Assembly (NCBI RefSeq): GCF_029223885.1
Contig: NZ_CP119409.1
Location: forward strand, 2,692,001 to 2,756,000
Reading direction: 5' to 3'
Source of the DNA: Pararhizobium gei
GTDB lineage: Bacteria > Pseudomonadota > Alphaproteobacteria > Rhizobiales > Rhizobiaceae
Length of the DNA stretch: 64,000 bases
The translations under genes and the position numbers were made by a program. Below the pieces are notes generated by a model. It did no database searches. It was given only the letters and a program-made list of their open reading frames with translations, and had not been told where the DNA came from. Positions 39,632 to 49,407 of this stretch are shown here, piece by piece (position 1 is the stretch's first letter; every line of letters starts with the position of its first letter).

Positions 39632-42193
39632 CTAGCTCCGCGGCTTGGTATTGTCCGGATCGTACAAGGGCTTGTAGCCGACACCCGTGACTTCGACCGG
39701 ATAAGTCTCGCCGAAATATTCCACGGCCAGCTTGCGGCCCGCCTGACAATAGGCCCAGGGAAGATAGGCCAGCGCAATGTTCTTCCCGATCGTCGGGCCG
39801 TAGGCGACCGAGGTCGTGTAAGACCGGCGGCCGAGTTCGTCGATCAGAACCTCGCGGGTGTCCGGGTCCATGACCGGCATCGAACCGACCGGATAACGCT
39901 TCACACCCTTGCTGTCGGTATTTTCGGTCATCACCAGCGTGCAGAGCATGGCCGGCTGGTGTTCCCGCGCTTTGTACTCCAGGTGTTTCGCCTTGCCGCG
40001 GAAATCGGCTTCCTTGACCTTGGGGCGTGCGAGGTCTGCCTCGATCAGGTTGTACTGCGTGAGCAGGTCGGCATTCTGCAGGCGCAGGCTCTTTTCCATG
40101 CGGCGCGAGTTTGCATAGGTCTCGACCCCAAACGCCATGACGCCGGTGGAACGCAGCGTGTCCCAGACGGCAAGGCCATCCTCGTATTTCATATGCAGTT
40201 CCCAGCCCTGCTCGCCGACATAGGAGATGCGGAAGGCGGTGACCGGCTTGCCGCCGATCTCGATCTGCTTGATCTGGGCAAAAGCAAAGTTTTCCGGGTC
40301 GAGGCCATCAGGATTGGCAACGACCTTTTTCAACGTGTCGCGGGCGTTCGGCCCCCAGATGCCGATGGTGATGAACTTTTCAGTGACATCAGTAATAGTG
40401 ACGTCGAGACCGCGATCCTCGGCCACGCGCTTCATATAGTGGAAGTCGCGCGGCCCGGCATCCGCCCCGTTGATCAGCCGGCAACGGTCGGCCATGCGGA
40501 TGATGGTGAAGTCGGCCCGCACCATGCCCTCGTCGTCGAGGAAGTGGGTGTAGATGCCCTTGCCGATATTGCCGTCGCCGCCGATTTTGGCAGCACAGAG
40601 CCATTCGAGCAGTTCCACATGATCCGGGCCTTCGATATCCACCATGTGGAAATGCGACAGGTTGACGATGCCGCAATCCTCGCTCATCGCCAGGTGCTCG
40701 GCGTTGGAAACGCGCCAGAAATGGCGGTTATCCCACTCGTTCTCGCGAACCGGAACCTTGTCGCCGTATTTCTCCAGAAGGTGCTCGTTGGCAGCATAGC
40801 CGTGCGCACGCTCCCAGCCGCCAAGTTCCATGAAATATCCGCCGAGTTCCTTCTCGCGTTCATGGAACGGCGAGCGCTTGACGCCGCGGCTCGAGGCATA
40901 GGGTTCGCGGGTGTGAACGGCCGGGAAGTAAATCTTCTGGGCAGCCTCGTAGCAGCGGTTCTCGATGAAGTCTTCGGTCAACTGGTGCGGATAGAAACGG
41001 GCATAGTCGATCGAATTGTGGTCGATCTCCGTGCGGCCATCGGTCATCCAGTCGGCGATGAGCTTGCCGTAGCCGGGTCCATCCTTGACCCAGATGGCGA
41101 CGCAGTACCAGAGTCCACGTACCTTTTGGCTCTCGCCGCAGGACGGGCCGCCGGCGGCAGAAACCTGCAACAGGCCATTGAAGGAATGGCCTTCATTATA
41201 GCCGAGTTCGCCAAGTATCGGCGTCAGTTCCATGGCCTTTTCGAGTGGCTCGAGGATCTGCTCCATGTCGAGGTCGCGCTGCGACGGCGAGAGACGGGCC
41301 TCGTGTTTCTCGAGAATGTCGCGCGGATGGCAGAGGCGCGGATTGGTCTGCTCGTAATAGCCCCATTCGATCTGGCCACCCTCGGTCGTCTTCGGATCGC
41401 CGGTATCGCGCATATAGGCCGAGTTGCCCTGGTCGCGCAAAAGCGGAAAGCCGATTTCCTTGCCGGTGCCTTCGAACTCGTTGTACGGGCCGAAAAAGGT
41501 CAGCGGATGATCGACCGGCATGACCGGAAGATCCTCGCCAACCATTTCGGCGATCAGGCGACCCCAGATACCGGCGCAGACGATGACGTGGTCGGCCATG
41601 ATCGTGCCGCGATGGGTGACGACGCCCTTGATGCGGCCGCCTTCGACGATCAGCGACTTTGCCGGCGTATTGCCGAAGATCTGCAGCTTGCCGGATTTCT
41701 CGGCGGCATCGACCAGCTTGCCGGCAACCGTCTGCGAGCGCGGAACGACGAGGCCGGCATCGGGATCGAACATGCCGCCCATCACCTGATCTTCCTCGAT
41801 CAGCGGGAACATCGCCTTGATCTCGGAAGGCGAAACATAATGGGCGCGCGTGCCGAAGGCCTTGGCGGAGGACAGCTTGCGCTTGATTTCTTCCATCCAG
41901 GTGTCATCGCCGGTGCGAACCACTTCCAGCCCGCCGATGCGGGCGTAGTGGCCCATCTTTTCGAAGAAATCGATCGAATACTGGGTGGTCCAGACCGAGA
42001 GATAGTCATGGCTGGTCGTGTAGCAGAAGTCGGACGCATGCGCTGTCGAGCCGATATCCGTCGGAATGCCCGATTTGTCGATACCGACAATATCGTCCCA
42101 GCCGCGCTCGATCAGATGATGGGCGATGGAGGCACCGACGATGCCGCCGAGGCCGATGATTACGACCTTCGCCTTTTGAGGAAATTCTGCCAT
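39632..42193 (-). CDS. Dimethylglycine/sarcosine dehydrogenase-like FAD- and folate-dependent oxidoreductase
   Basis: The 853-residue protein has an N-terminal DAO-type FAD domain (VVIIGLGGIVGASIAHHL; STAHASDF is the position of the FAD-linking His in DMGDH). An FAO_M middle domain and a C-terminal GCV_T aminomethyltransferase domain follow (HFWRVSNAEHLAMSEDCGIVNLSHFHMVDIEGPD through FRISYVGEQGWELHM). The family oxidatively demethylates dimethylglycine, sarcosine or other N-methyl amines and can pass the C1 unit to THF as methylene-THF. It would take over the product of the MttB-type or BHMT-type step. The exact substrate is not readable; several rhizobial paralogs act on other N-methyl compounds. 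Confidence 0.87.
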   Translation of the reverse strand: MAEFPQKAKVVIIGLGGIVGASIAHHLIERGWDDIVGIDKSGIPTDIGSTAHASDFCYTTSHDYLSVWTTQYSIDFFEKMGHYARIGGLEVVRTGDDTWMEEIKRKLSSAKAFGTRAHYVSPSEIKAMFPLIEEDQVMGGMFDPDAGLVVPRSQTVAGKLVDAAEKSGKLQIFGNTPAKSLIVEGGRIKGVVTHRGTIMADHVIVCAGIWGRLIAEMVGEDLPVMPVDHPLTFFGPYNEFEGTGKEIGFPLLRDQGNSAYMRDTGDPKTTEGGQIEWGYYEQTNPRLCHPRDILEKHEARLSPSQRDLDMEQILEPLEKAMELTPILGELGYNEGHSFNGLLQVSAAGGPSCGESQKVRGLWYCVAIWVKDGPGYGKLIADWMTDGRTEIDHNSIDYARFYPHQLTEDFIENRCYEAAQKIYFPAVHTREPYASSRGVKRSPFHEREKELGGYFMELGGWERAHGYAANEHLLEKYGDKVPVRENEWDNRHFWRVSNAEHLAMSEDCGIVNLSHFHMVDIEGPDHVELLEWLCAAKIGGDGNIGKGIYTHFLDDEGMVRADFTIIRMADRCRLINGADAGPRDFHYMKRVAEDRGLDVTITDVTEKFITIGIWGPNARDTLKKVVANPDGLDPENFAFAQIKQIEIGGKPVTAFRISYVGEQGWELHMKYEDGLAVWDTLRSTGVMAFGVETYANSRRMEKSLRLQNADLLTQYNLIEADLARPKVKEADFRGKAKHLEYKAREHQPAMLCTLVMTENTDSKGVKRYPVGSMPVMDPDTREVLIDELGRRSYTTSVAYGPTIGKNIALAYLPWAYCQAGRKLAVEYFGETYPVEVTGVGYKPLYDPDNTKPRS

Positions 42194-42344
42194 TGCATGC
42201 GACCCTGATTGAAGACTGAAACGGAGTTTAAAGCTTGGCGTGCAGGGACCAGAGCCTGTCTACGACATTATCATCATGCTGCACGACCAGCCGTGCGCGC
42301 GCTATAAAATCCGGAAAAGGCTTCGCCCGCAATCGGGTGAAAGT

Positions 42345-44897
42345 TCAAGCCTTTTCGTTTGCGGGCTCGACGCTCACCCTGCGCGGGCGGCGCTGGGTTC
42401 CGCCGCGCTTGACGGTCTCCAATTCCACTGGCCGCTCTTCCTCTTCGGGGGCCTTTGCCAAGACCTGCGGCTCCAGCGTCAATGCGTCCGTCTCCGGTCC
42501 GGGCGGCGGCGGCACCGGCTCAAGCTCCTCCTTCTTGAAGAACGGCGCACCGATCTCCTCGTCACGGAAGCGCTCGTAGATCGAAAGCCTGAGATCGTTT
42601 CGAACGCCGTTTCCATTGACGATATCGGCGAGAAAGACGCGAAGTTCGAATGTCATCGTCGCCTCCCCGAACGCCGTGAAGACTGCCTGAGGTTCCGGGT
42701 TTTTCAAGACCATCGGGTGCGCAGCGGCAATCTCAAGCAGCGCATCCATCACCTGGCGCGGCGCCGTGTCGTAACCGACCGTCACGGCGATATCCGACCG
42801 GCCGAGCTTGTTGCGATGCGTCCAGTTTCCGACCGAAGCGTTAATGAACAGCGAGTTCGGCACCATGATCGTCTGGCGTTGGAAGGTTTCGATTTCCGTT
42901 GCCCGTACTGAAATACGCCGGACGAAGCCTTCGGTCGTACCGGTCACCACCCAGTCGCCGACCTTGAACGGCCGTTCGACAAGCAGGATCAGACCCGAGA
43001 CGAAGTTCGAAACGATGTTCTGCAGGCCGAAACCGACGCCGAGCGAAAGAGCGCCGGCGACCAGCGCGAGATTGGACAAATCAAGCCCGGCCGCAGAAAT
43101 GCCGATCAGGCCCGCGAGACCCAGCCCGAGATACCCAACGCCGGTGCGCACCGAATTGCGCACGCCGGGATCGACGCGGCTGCGCGCCATGACGCTGCCG
43201 TCGAGCCAGCGCTGGAACCAGCGCGTAATGACGAATCCCGCAGCAAACAACAAGATGCCGGCAATGATGCCCGTGATCGAGATCGAAATGCTGCCGATCT
43301 TGATCTCCGTGAAGATGCGGAAGGTCCAAGCTTGGATATCGGCAATCTGGAAACCCCACTGCAGGAGAACCAGCGGAATGAAAAACAGCACCACAAACGC
43401 GTAGATGCCGAGGCCGGCGGCCAATCCGGCCTGATCGAGACCCACCTGCTCCATCCGGAAGCGCCGCTGCAGATAGCGTCCGACTACGGTATCGGAGAGC
43501 GCGTTTTGCTTTGCGACCGCCTTGCCGGTGAGAATGCCGATATACATCGTCACCAGGATTGCGCCGGTCATGACGATCTGCGTTGCGACGAAACGGGCAA
43601 GCCCGACATAACCGGACAGCGCGGCAATGATCAGAGCGGCGCCGGTGACCACGAAGAGGACCGAGCCGCCGCGTGGCCACGGCAGACCGCGGCTGCTCAG
43701 CGATTCGCCGGCCGGCACGATCGGCCTGATAAGCGCCATCGCCATCAGGATGAGACCGGTGATGACGGATGCGATCAGGCTCTTGACAACGGTGAGCACG
43801 ACGGGCGAGCCAAGAACCTCGCTGATCGTGCCTGCAAGGTAGTCCAGCACGTTCACCAGCGCCATGGCAAAGATCGCGAACACCAGCTGGCGCGCGCCAC
43901 GATCCGACACCCGCACGAGCCGCCAGCCGCTTTCCCGCGGCGCAAACACCGCCTGGGCCAGTGTGGTGACGAAAATCAGAGCGATGCAGACGGCGAGCGA
44001 TGCCGAAACGATGGGCGCGATATCGAGCCGCAGCACATTGAAGGTCTGCAGAAAGAAATAGCTGGTGACGGCAAAGGCCGCCATCGACATGGTCGGGATC
44101 ATCGTCGACCAGAATGCGACGGACAAACGGGTGATGTAACCGGGAGCCTCCTTGCGGATCGCCCGGTGGATGAGCGGCGCAAAGACCTTGCGCGTGCCGG
44201 CCAGCAGAACGAGTGCCGCGCAAAGCGACAGGAAAAGCGCCGTAAGCAGCTGCAGTCTCTTGAAGTTCCAGGCGAAGGAAAGCCAGCTGCCAAGCGTTCG
44301 GGACAGGGCCTGCCGCTCCAGGGTGATCGCAGCCATGGCCTCGGTCATGACGGACCGGTCGATACCTGTATATTTCAGCAGCGTGTTGCTGAAGAGTGCG
44401 CGTCGCGCCGCCGTGATGCCGTTCGACAGTTTCGTCGATTGAATCGACAGTTCTTCGGCTGTGCCCGTCAGAGCGTTGATCGCGCCGCGCTCCGCGGCGA
44501 GACGCTTGCGCTCCTCTGCCACCACATCGGCCTCTGGTGGCGCCCCCTCGGCGGGCGGTTCACCGAGCTCCGTCAGACGCGCCTTGATCTGATCGAGCCG
44601 GGGACGGCTTGCGACGGAGATGCCGATGATCTGTTTGCCGATGGCATCGATCTCGACCTTCAGTTCCGCCAGCCGGTTGTCGTCATCTTGTGCGGCGGCG
44701 GCCAGCTCGGCGAAACGCGCCAGCTGCTTGCGTGCCGCCTCGAGCTGCTCGGTCGTCTGCACCTCGGGGCTCGCAGCGTCCGCAGCCGGTTGCTGTGTCG
44801 CATTTACGGCAGACTGCTGTGCCAGTGCCGGCGCGGCGGCAACAAGAAGCAAAGACAGAAGCATACCAGCCAGTTTAGACATCATCGGCAACGACAT
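42345..44897 (-). CDS. Large MscS/MscK-type mechanosensitive channel (DUF3772)
   Basis: The 850-residue protein has a signal peptide (LLSLLLVAAAPALAQQ) and a periplasmic coiled-coil DUF3772 region (residues 45-190). About ten membrane helices follow, then the MscS core: pore helix NLALVAGALSLGVGFGLQNIVSNFVSGLILLVERPFKVGDWV and the VRATEIETFQRQTIMVPNS beta domain. The cytoplasmic tail is long, Pro/Glu-rich and ends in basic residues. It releases solutes during hypo-osmotic shock, which fits a cell that accumulates betaines. Confidence 0.94.
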   Translation of the reverse strand: MSLPMMSKLAGMLLSLLLVAAAPALAQQSAVNATQQPAADAASPEVQTTEQLEAARKQLARFAELAAAAQDDDNRLAELKVEIDAIGKQIIGISVASRPRLDQIKARLTELGEPPAEGAPPEADVVAEERKRLAAERGAINALTGTAEELSIQSTKLSNGITAARRALFSNTLLKYTGIDRSVMTEAMAAITLERQALSRTLGSWLSFAWNFKRLQLLTALFLSLCAALVLLAGTRKVFAPLIHRAIRKEAPGYITRLSVAFWSTMIPTMSMAAFAVTSYFFLQTFNVLRLDIAPIVSASLAVCIALIFVTTLAQAVFAPRESGWRLVRVSDRGARQLVFAIFAMALVNVLDYLAGTISEVLGSPVVLTVVKSLIASVITGLILMAMALIRPIVPAGESLSSRGLPWPRGGSVLFVVTGAALIIAALSGYVGLARFVATQIVMTGAILVTMYIGILTGKAVAKQNALSDTVVGRYLQRRFRMEQVGLDQAGLAAGLGIYAFVVLFFIPLVLLQWGFQIADIQAWTFRIFTEIKIGSISISITGIIAGILLFAAGFVITRWFQRWLDGSVMARSRVDPGVRNSVRTGVGYLGLGLAGLIGISAAGLDLSNLALVAGALSLGVGFGLQNIVSNFVSGLILLVERPFKVGDWVVTGTTEGFVRRISVRATEIETFQRQTIMVPNSLFINASVGNWTHRNKLGRSDIAVTVGYDTAPRQVMDALLEIAAAHPMVLKNPEPQAVFTAFGEATMTFELRVFLADIVNGNGVRNDLRLSIYERFRDEEIGAPFFKKEELEPVPPPPGPETDALTLEPQVLAKAPEEEERPVELETVKRGGTQRRPRRVSVEPANEKA

Positions 44898-45442
44898 TTC
44901 CTTTCACCGACCGCTTTCCCGCAAGAACCGGGTGACAGCCCCATTTCGGCAGTGGCATAATATCAGGCGCCACGGCATGCAAAAACGTTTCCCGGCATTG
45001 GCGGCTTTTCTTCGCATTCGAAAGCGCGAGCCCGGCTGAGACGGAATGCGTTCCGCCGCCGAGGAATGCCGGTCGAACCTCGCCACGGTTCAGAAAGCGG
45101 CCGAGTGGCGAATGCCCTCGCAGTGCCGGATGGCAAAATTGAGGTATTCGGCTCCCAAGCTCCGTATACAATGTGACCAAGCCTCAGATCGGCAATTTTT
45201 CGAATGCCCGGAGAGCTGAGAGAAACGCTGGCTCTTCGCTCGTCATCACAGGATCAAGACCTGCTACGATGGAAGTTGCAATCTGGGTTGATCAAGGCAA
45301 TTGGATAATGAAGGCAAAGGATTTCCGCTTTTCCGGTAACGAGGGCAAGACTTTCTCTGGCCGTCATATCGAAGGAAAAACTTTGCGTTATAATGTTCGA
45401 CTTAATAGGTAGACTAAGCCAGCTAACAACGGAGGGCAGGAC
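44898..45442. other. Gene-free region before the sulfate transporter operon
   Basis: I see no convincing gene in this 545-bp gap between the divergent channel and sulfate-transporter genes. A good -10 box, TATAAT, lies at 45389-45394, about 50 nt before the binding-protein start, with only a weak -35. A 79-codon frame at 45173-45412 looks like noise. Confidence 0.5.
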
Positions 45443-46468
45443 ATGCGTAAGAAACGCTTTATGAAGATATTGACGGTGGCGCTTCTGGCCAGCGGTATCC
45501 AGATGGGCGGAACGGGTTTCGCCTTTGCCGACGCCACCCTGCTGAACGTCTCCTATGATCCGACCCGCGAGCTTTACAAGGATTTCAACGCGGCCTTCGC
45601 TGAGAAATGGAAGACGGACACGGGCGAGACGGTGACGATCCAGACCTCGCATGGCGGATCCGGCAAACAGGCCCGCGCCGTCATCGACGGGTTGGAAGCC
45701 GATGTCGTGACGCTGGCGCTTGAAGCCGATATTGACGCGATCGCCAAGGGCACGGGCAAAATTCCGGCCGATTGGAAGACCAAATTAGAAAACAACAGCG
45801 CGCCCTATACCTCGACGATCGTCTTCCTGGTTCGCAAGGGCAACCCCAAAGGCATCAAGGACTGGGGCGACCTGGTGAAGGACGACATTCAGGTCATTAC
45901 GCCGAACCCGAAAACCTCGGGCGGTGCCCGCTGGAACTTCCTGGCGGCCTGGGCCTGGGCACGTGCCGCCAACGGCGGAGACGATACAAAAGCGCAAGAC
46001 TATGTGTCGCAGTTGTTCAAGCATGTTCCGGTGCTCGATACCGGTGCACGTGGCGCGACCACGACCTTTGTACAACGCGGTCTGGGCGACGTCCTCCTCG
46101 CCTGGGAAAACGAAGCCTATCTGTCGCTGGAAGAACTCGGTCCCGACAACTTCGACATAGTAACGCCATCCATTTCGATCAAGGCTGAGCCTCCGGTGGC
46201 TCTCGTCGATGGGAATGTCGATGCGAAGGGAACGCGCAAGGTCGCGGAAGCCTATCTGCAATATCTCTATTCGGATGCCGGACAGAAGATCGCGGCAAAA
46301 CACTACTATCGCCCATTCAGGCCCGAAGCGGCCGATCCGGACGACATCAAGCGTTTTGCCGATGTGAAGCTGACGACTATTGACGAATTCGGCGGATGGA
46401 AGGAAGCTCAGCCGAAATTTTTCGGAGATGGTGGCCTGTTCGACCAGATCTACAAGCCGGGGCAATAA
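45443..46468 (+). CDS. Sulfate/thiosulfate ABC transporter substrate-binding protein
   Basis: The 341-residue protein has a signal peptide (to about residue 29, cleavage after FAFA) and the Sbp/CysP fold: LLNVSYDPTRELYKDFNAAFAEKW, SHGGSGKQARAVIDGLEADVVTLALEADID, ITPNPKTSGGARWNFLAAWAWA and GLGDVLLAWENEAYL. It binds sulfate or thiosulfate in the periplasm. GGAGGGCAGGA precedes the start; a second ATG seven codons in is possible. It heads the operon with two permeases and an ATPase. Sbp and CysP cannot be told apart here. Confidence 0.94.
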   Translation: MRKKRFMKILTVALLASGIQMGGTGFAFADATLLNVSYDPTRELYKDFNAAFAEKWKTDTGETVTIQTSHGGSGKQARAVIDGLEADVVTLALEADIDAIAKGTGKIPADWKTKLENNSAPYTSTIVFLVRKGNPKGIKDWGDLVKDDIQVITPNPKTSGGARWNFLAAWAWARAANGGDDTKAQDYVSQLFKHVPVLDTGARGATTTFVQRGLGDVLLAWENEAYLSLEELGPDNFDIVTPSISIKAEPPVALVDGNVDAKGTRKVAEAYLQYLYSDAGQKIAAKHYYRPFRPEAADPDDIKRFADVKLTTIDEFGGWKEAQPKFFGDGGLFDQIYKPGQ

Positions 46469-46474
46469 GACTTA

Positions 46475-47332
46475 ATGACCGCACGCACAGCTTCGCTGTG
46501 GCAATTCAGACAGCCGAGCGTCATTCCGGGATTCGGATTGGCGCTCGGCGTTACTTTGTCATGGCTCACTCTCATCATCCTCATTCCGCTTTCAGGTCTC
46601 GCCTGGCGCTCGAGCGCTCTTGGGTGGACCACGTTTTTTCAGCTGGCGACCGACCAGCGGACCATCAACGCCCTCAAGATCAGCTTCGGCACCGCCTTCG
46701 CGGCGGCTCTTGTCAATGTCGTCTTCGGCGTCATTCTGGCTTGGGTGCTCGTTCGATACCGCTTTCCTGGCAAACGCATCGTTGATGCAATGGTGGATCT
46801 CCCCTTCGCACTGCCGACGGCCGTTGCCGGCATCGCGCTGACGGCGCTCTATGCACCGAACGGCTGGATCGGCAGTCTTCTGGAACCGCTCGGCATCAAG
46901 ATCGCCTTCACGCCCCTTGGCATCATATTTGCGCTCATTTTTGTCGGGTTGCCTTTCGTGGTCCGCACCGTGCAGCCGATCATGGAGGAAATCGATCGCG
47001 AAGTGGAAGAAGCAGCCGCAACGCTGGGCGCCAATCGCTTCCAGACCATCAGCCGCGTTCTGCTGCCGGGGCTTGCTCCCGCGGTGCTCACGGGATTTGC
47101 GTTGGCTTTCGCCCGTGGCGTCGGCGAATACGGCTCCGTCATCTTCATTGCCGGCAACCTTCCCTATGTCTCGGAAATCGCGCCGCTTCTGATCGTTATC
47201 CGGCTTGAGGAATTCAACTACCCCGCAGCCACCGCCATTGCAGCCGTGATGCTGGTTATTTCCTTCGCCATGCTGTTGATCATCAATGTGATTCAAGCCT
47301 GGAGCAGAAGGAGGTACGGCTATGGCGCATGA
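46475..47332 (+). CDS. cysT: Sulfate ABC transporter permease CysT (CysU)
   Basis: The 285-residue inner-membrane permease has six hydrophobic segments and the ABC-docking loop EVEEAAATLGANRFQTISRVLLPGLAPAVLTG. FARGVGEYGSVIFIAGNLPYVSEIAPLLI is typical of CysT. It starts 6 nt after the binding-protein gene stop and overlaps cysW by 11 nt. Confidence 0.95.
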   Translation: MTARTASLWQFRQPSVIPGFGLALGVTLSWLTLIILIPLSGLAWRSSALGWTTFFQLATDQRTINALKISFGTAFAAALVNVVFGVILAWVLVRYRFPGKRIVDAMVDLPFALPTAVAGIALTALYAPNGWIGSLLEPLGIKIAFTPLGIIFALIFVGLPFVVRTVQPIMEEIDREVEEAAATLGANRFQTISRVLLPGLAPAVLTGFALAFARGVGEYGSVIFIAGNLPYVSEIAPLLIVIRLEEFNYPAATAIAAVMLVISFAMLLIINVIQAWSRRRYGYGA

Positions 47333-48212
47333 CGCCTCTTCTACCCACCGTGGAAACGGCAATACGGAAATGGTCCGCGTCGCGACGTCCGAAAGCCGCT
47401 TTGCACGTTACTGTCTGATCGGGCTTGCCCTCGGCTATGTGGGACTTTTTCTCGTGCTGCCGATGGCGGCGGTGTTCACGGAAGCGATGCGCAAGGGTCC
47501 GGGCGAGTTCCTGACCGTTCTCGCCGACGCGGAAACCCTGTCCGCGATCAAGCTGACGCTGCTCGTGGCTGTGATTGCCGTGCCGCTGAACCTTGTCTTC
47601 GGCATTGCGGCGGCATGGGCGATCGCCAAGTTCGAGTTCAAGGGAAAGGCTTTCCTGACAACGCTGATCGACCTGCCCTTCTCGGTTTCGCCGGTCATTT
47701 CGGGTCTGGTGTTCATTCTTCTGTTCGGCTCCCACAGTCTTCTCGGCCCCTGGCTGCAAAGCTATGGCATCCAGATCCTGTTTGCCGTGCCGGGCATCGT
47801 GCTCGCGACCGTGTTCGTCACGTTTCCCTTCGTTGCCCGGGAGTTGATCCCTTTGATGCAGGAACAGGGGACAAGTGACGAGGAGGCGGCGCTATCGCTC
47901 GGCGCCAGCGGCTGGCAGACATTCTGGTACGTAACCTTGCCGAACATCAAATGGGGCCTGCTTTACGGCGTCCTGTTGTGCAATGCGCGCGCGATGGGCG
48001 AGTTCGGGGCCGTTTCGGTGGTCTCCGGCCATATTCGCGGCTTGACGAACACCATGCCGCTCCAGGTCGAAATACTTTACAACGAATATAATTTCGTTGC
48101 TGCCTTTGCGGTCGCAACGCTTCTCGCCCTGCTGGCGCTCGTCACTCTCGTTCTGAAATCGCTGCTTGAAATGAAGTACAGCGCCCAGATCGCAGCCAGC
48201 CGCCGGCATTGA
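47322..48212 (+). CDS. cysW: Sulfate ABC transporter permease CysW
   Basis: The 296-residue permease has six hydrophobic segments, the docking loop SDEEAALSLGASGWQTFWYVTLPNIKWGLLYG and the CysW-typical AMGEFGAVSVVSGHIRGLTNTMPLQVEILYNEYN. It overlaps the end of cysT, showing coupled translation of the two halves of the membrane channel. Confidence 0.95.
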   Translation: MAHDASSTHRGNGNTEMVRVATSESRFARYCLIGLALGYVGLFLVLPMAAVFTEAMRKGPGEFLTVLADAETLSAIKLTLLVAVIAVPLNLVFGIAAAWAIAKFEFKGKAFLTTLIDLPFSVSPVISGLVFILLFGSHSLLGPWLQSYGIQILFAVPGIVLATVFVTFPFVARELIPLMQEQGTSDEEAALSLGASGWQTFWYVTLPNIKWGLLYGVLLCNARAMGEFGAVSVVSGHIRGLTNTMPLQVEILYNEYNFVAAFAVATLLALLALVTLVLKSLLEMKYSAQIAASRRH

Positions 48213-48226
48213 AAGGTTAAGTCACG

Positions 48227-49264
48227 ATGGAAGTCCGCGTTCAAAACATACGCAAGGAATTCGGCCGTTTTCCCGCACTGAACGACGTGTCGCTCGACAT
48301 CCGTTCCGGCGAACTGATCGCGCTGCTCGGCCCCTCCGGCTCCGGCAAAACGACGCTGCTGAGGCTGATTGCCGGTCTGGAAAGCCCGACCGACGGCACG
48401 GTCTATTTCGGCAACGAGGACGCGTCGCGCAAGACGGTGCAGGAGCGCAATATCGGCTTCGTGTTCCAGCACTATGCCTTGTTCCGCCACATGACGGTGC
48501 TCGATAACGTATCCTTTGGTCTGTCGATCCGGTCGGCCGACCGCCGTCCTTCGAAAGCCGATATCCGCAAACGTTCGCTGGAACTGCTCGACCTCGTGCA
48601 GTTGAGCGGACTGGATAAACGCTATCCGGCACAGCTTTCGGGCGGTCAGCGCCAGCGGGTCGCCCTTGCTCGCGCCATGGCTGTCGAGCCGAATGTCCTG
48701 CTTCTGGACGAACCCTTCGGCGCGCTCGATGCGCAGGTGCGCAAGGAGTTGCGGCGCTGGTTGCGGGAAATCCACGACCAGACTGGCCACACCACCGTCT
48801 TTGTGACGCATGATCAGGACGAGGCACTGGAACTTGCCGACCGCGTCGTTGTCATGAGCAAAGGCAGCATCGAGCAGATTGGAACACCCGACGAGATCTA
48901 CGATACGCCCAACTCTCCCTTCGTCTTCGGCTTTATCGGCCAGTCGAATATCCTGCCGGTGCGGGTCGAAAACAGCCAGTTATGGCTCGACGACCGGTCG
49001 ATCGGCGTCAGCGCTCAAGGGGAGCCGGACGGCCCGGCGCAACTCTATTTTAGACCGCACGACATCGAGCTTCTGGATGGCTGCGGCGGCTGCATCGCAG
49101 GCATCGTCACTGTAACGCGGCGCGTTGCCGGCACGCGGCATGTCGAGCTTGCCATCGGCACCGGCCACAGCAAGGTCGAGATCGAACTGCCGCCGGAAAA
49201 AGCCACGTCCGAACGATCGCGTATCGCCTTCCGCCCCACCCGGTGGAAGCTGTTCCGCGCCTGA
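48227..49264 (+). CDS. cysA: Sulfate ABC transporter ATPase CysA
   Basis: The 345-residue ATPase has Walker A ([10 protein letters not shown]), signature ([14 protein letters not shown]), Walker B ([13 protein letters not shown]) and switch ([13 protein letters not shown]). A C-terminal TOBE-type domain ([11 protein letters not shown] onward) is present. N-terminal [24 protein letters not shown] is typical of CysA. It completes the importer 14 nt after cysW. Confidence 0.95.
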   Translation: MEVRVQNIRKEFGRFPALNDVSLDIRSGELIALLGPSGSGKTTLLRLIAGLESPTDGTVYFGNEDASRKTVQERNIGFVFQHYALFRHMTVLDNVSFGLSIRSADRRPSKADIRKRSLELLDLVQLSGLDKRYPAQLSGGQRQRVALARAMAVEPNVLLLDEPFGALDAQVRKELRRWLREIHDQTGHTTVFVTHDQDEALELADRVVVMSKGSIEQIGTPDEIYDTPNSPFVFGFIGQSNILPVRVENSQLWLDDRSIGVSAQGEPDGPAQLYFRPHDIELLDGCGGCIAGIVTVTRRVAGTRHVELAIGTGHSKVEIELPPEKATSERSRIAFRPTRWKLFRA

Positions 49265-49407
49265 ATGTTCGCCTAAAGGTTGCTTTCAACAATAGGCCAT
49301 TCTTCGTGCAAATGCTCGCAGAAAGGCTTGATCCGAGCACCTCCTCCGTCGCATCCTGCCGACCTTATCCGCCTCATTGCGACTCGGCAGACAATCATGA
49401 ATTTTAG

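Noticed and set aside
39959..42208. 749-codon plus-strand frame opposite the DMGDH-like gene.
   Set aside because: It is a long antisense shadow typical of GC-rich DNA; the minus frame has clear FAD and GCV_T domains.
43332..44960. 542-codon plus-strand frame opposite the MscS-type channel gene.
   Set aside because: Composition is Arg/Asp/His-rich with no domain; it mirrors the real membrane protein on the other strand.
45173..45412. 79-codon frame upstream of the sulfate transporter.
   Set aside because: There is no ribosome-binding site or recognisable pattern, and it overlaps the likely promoter.
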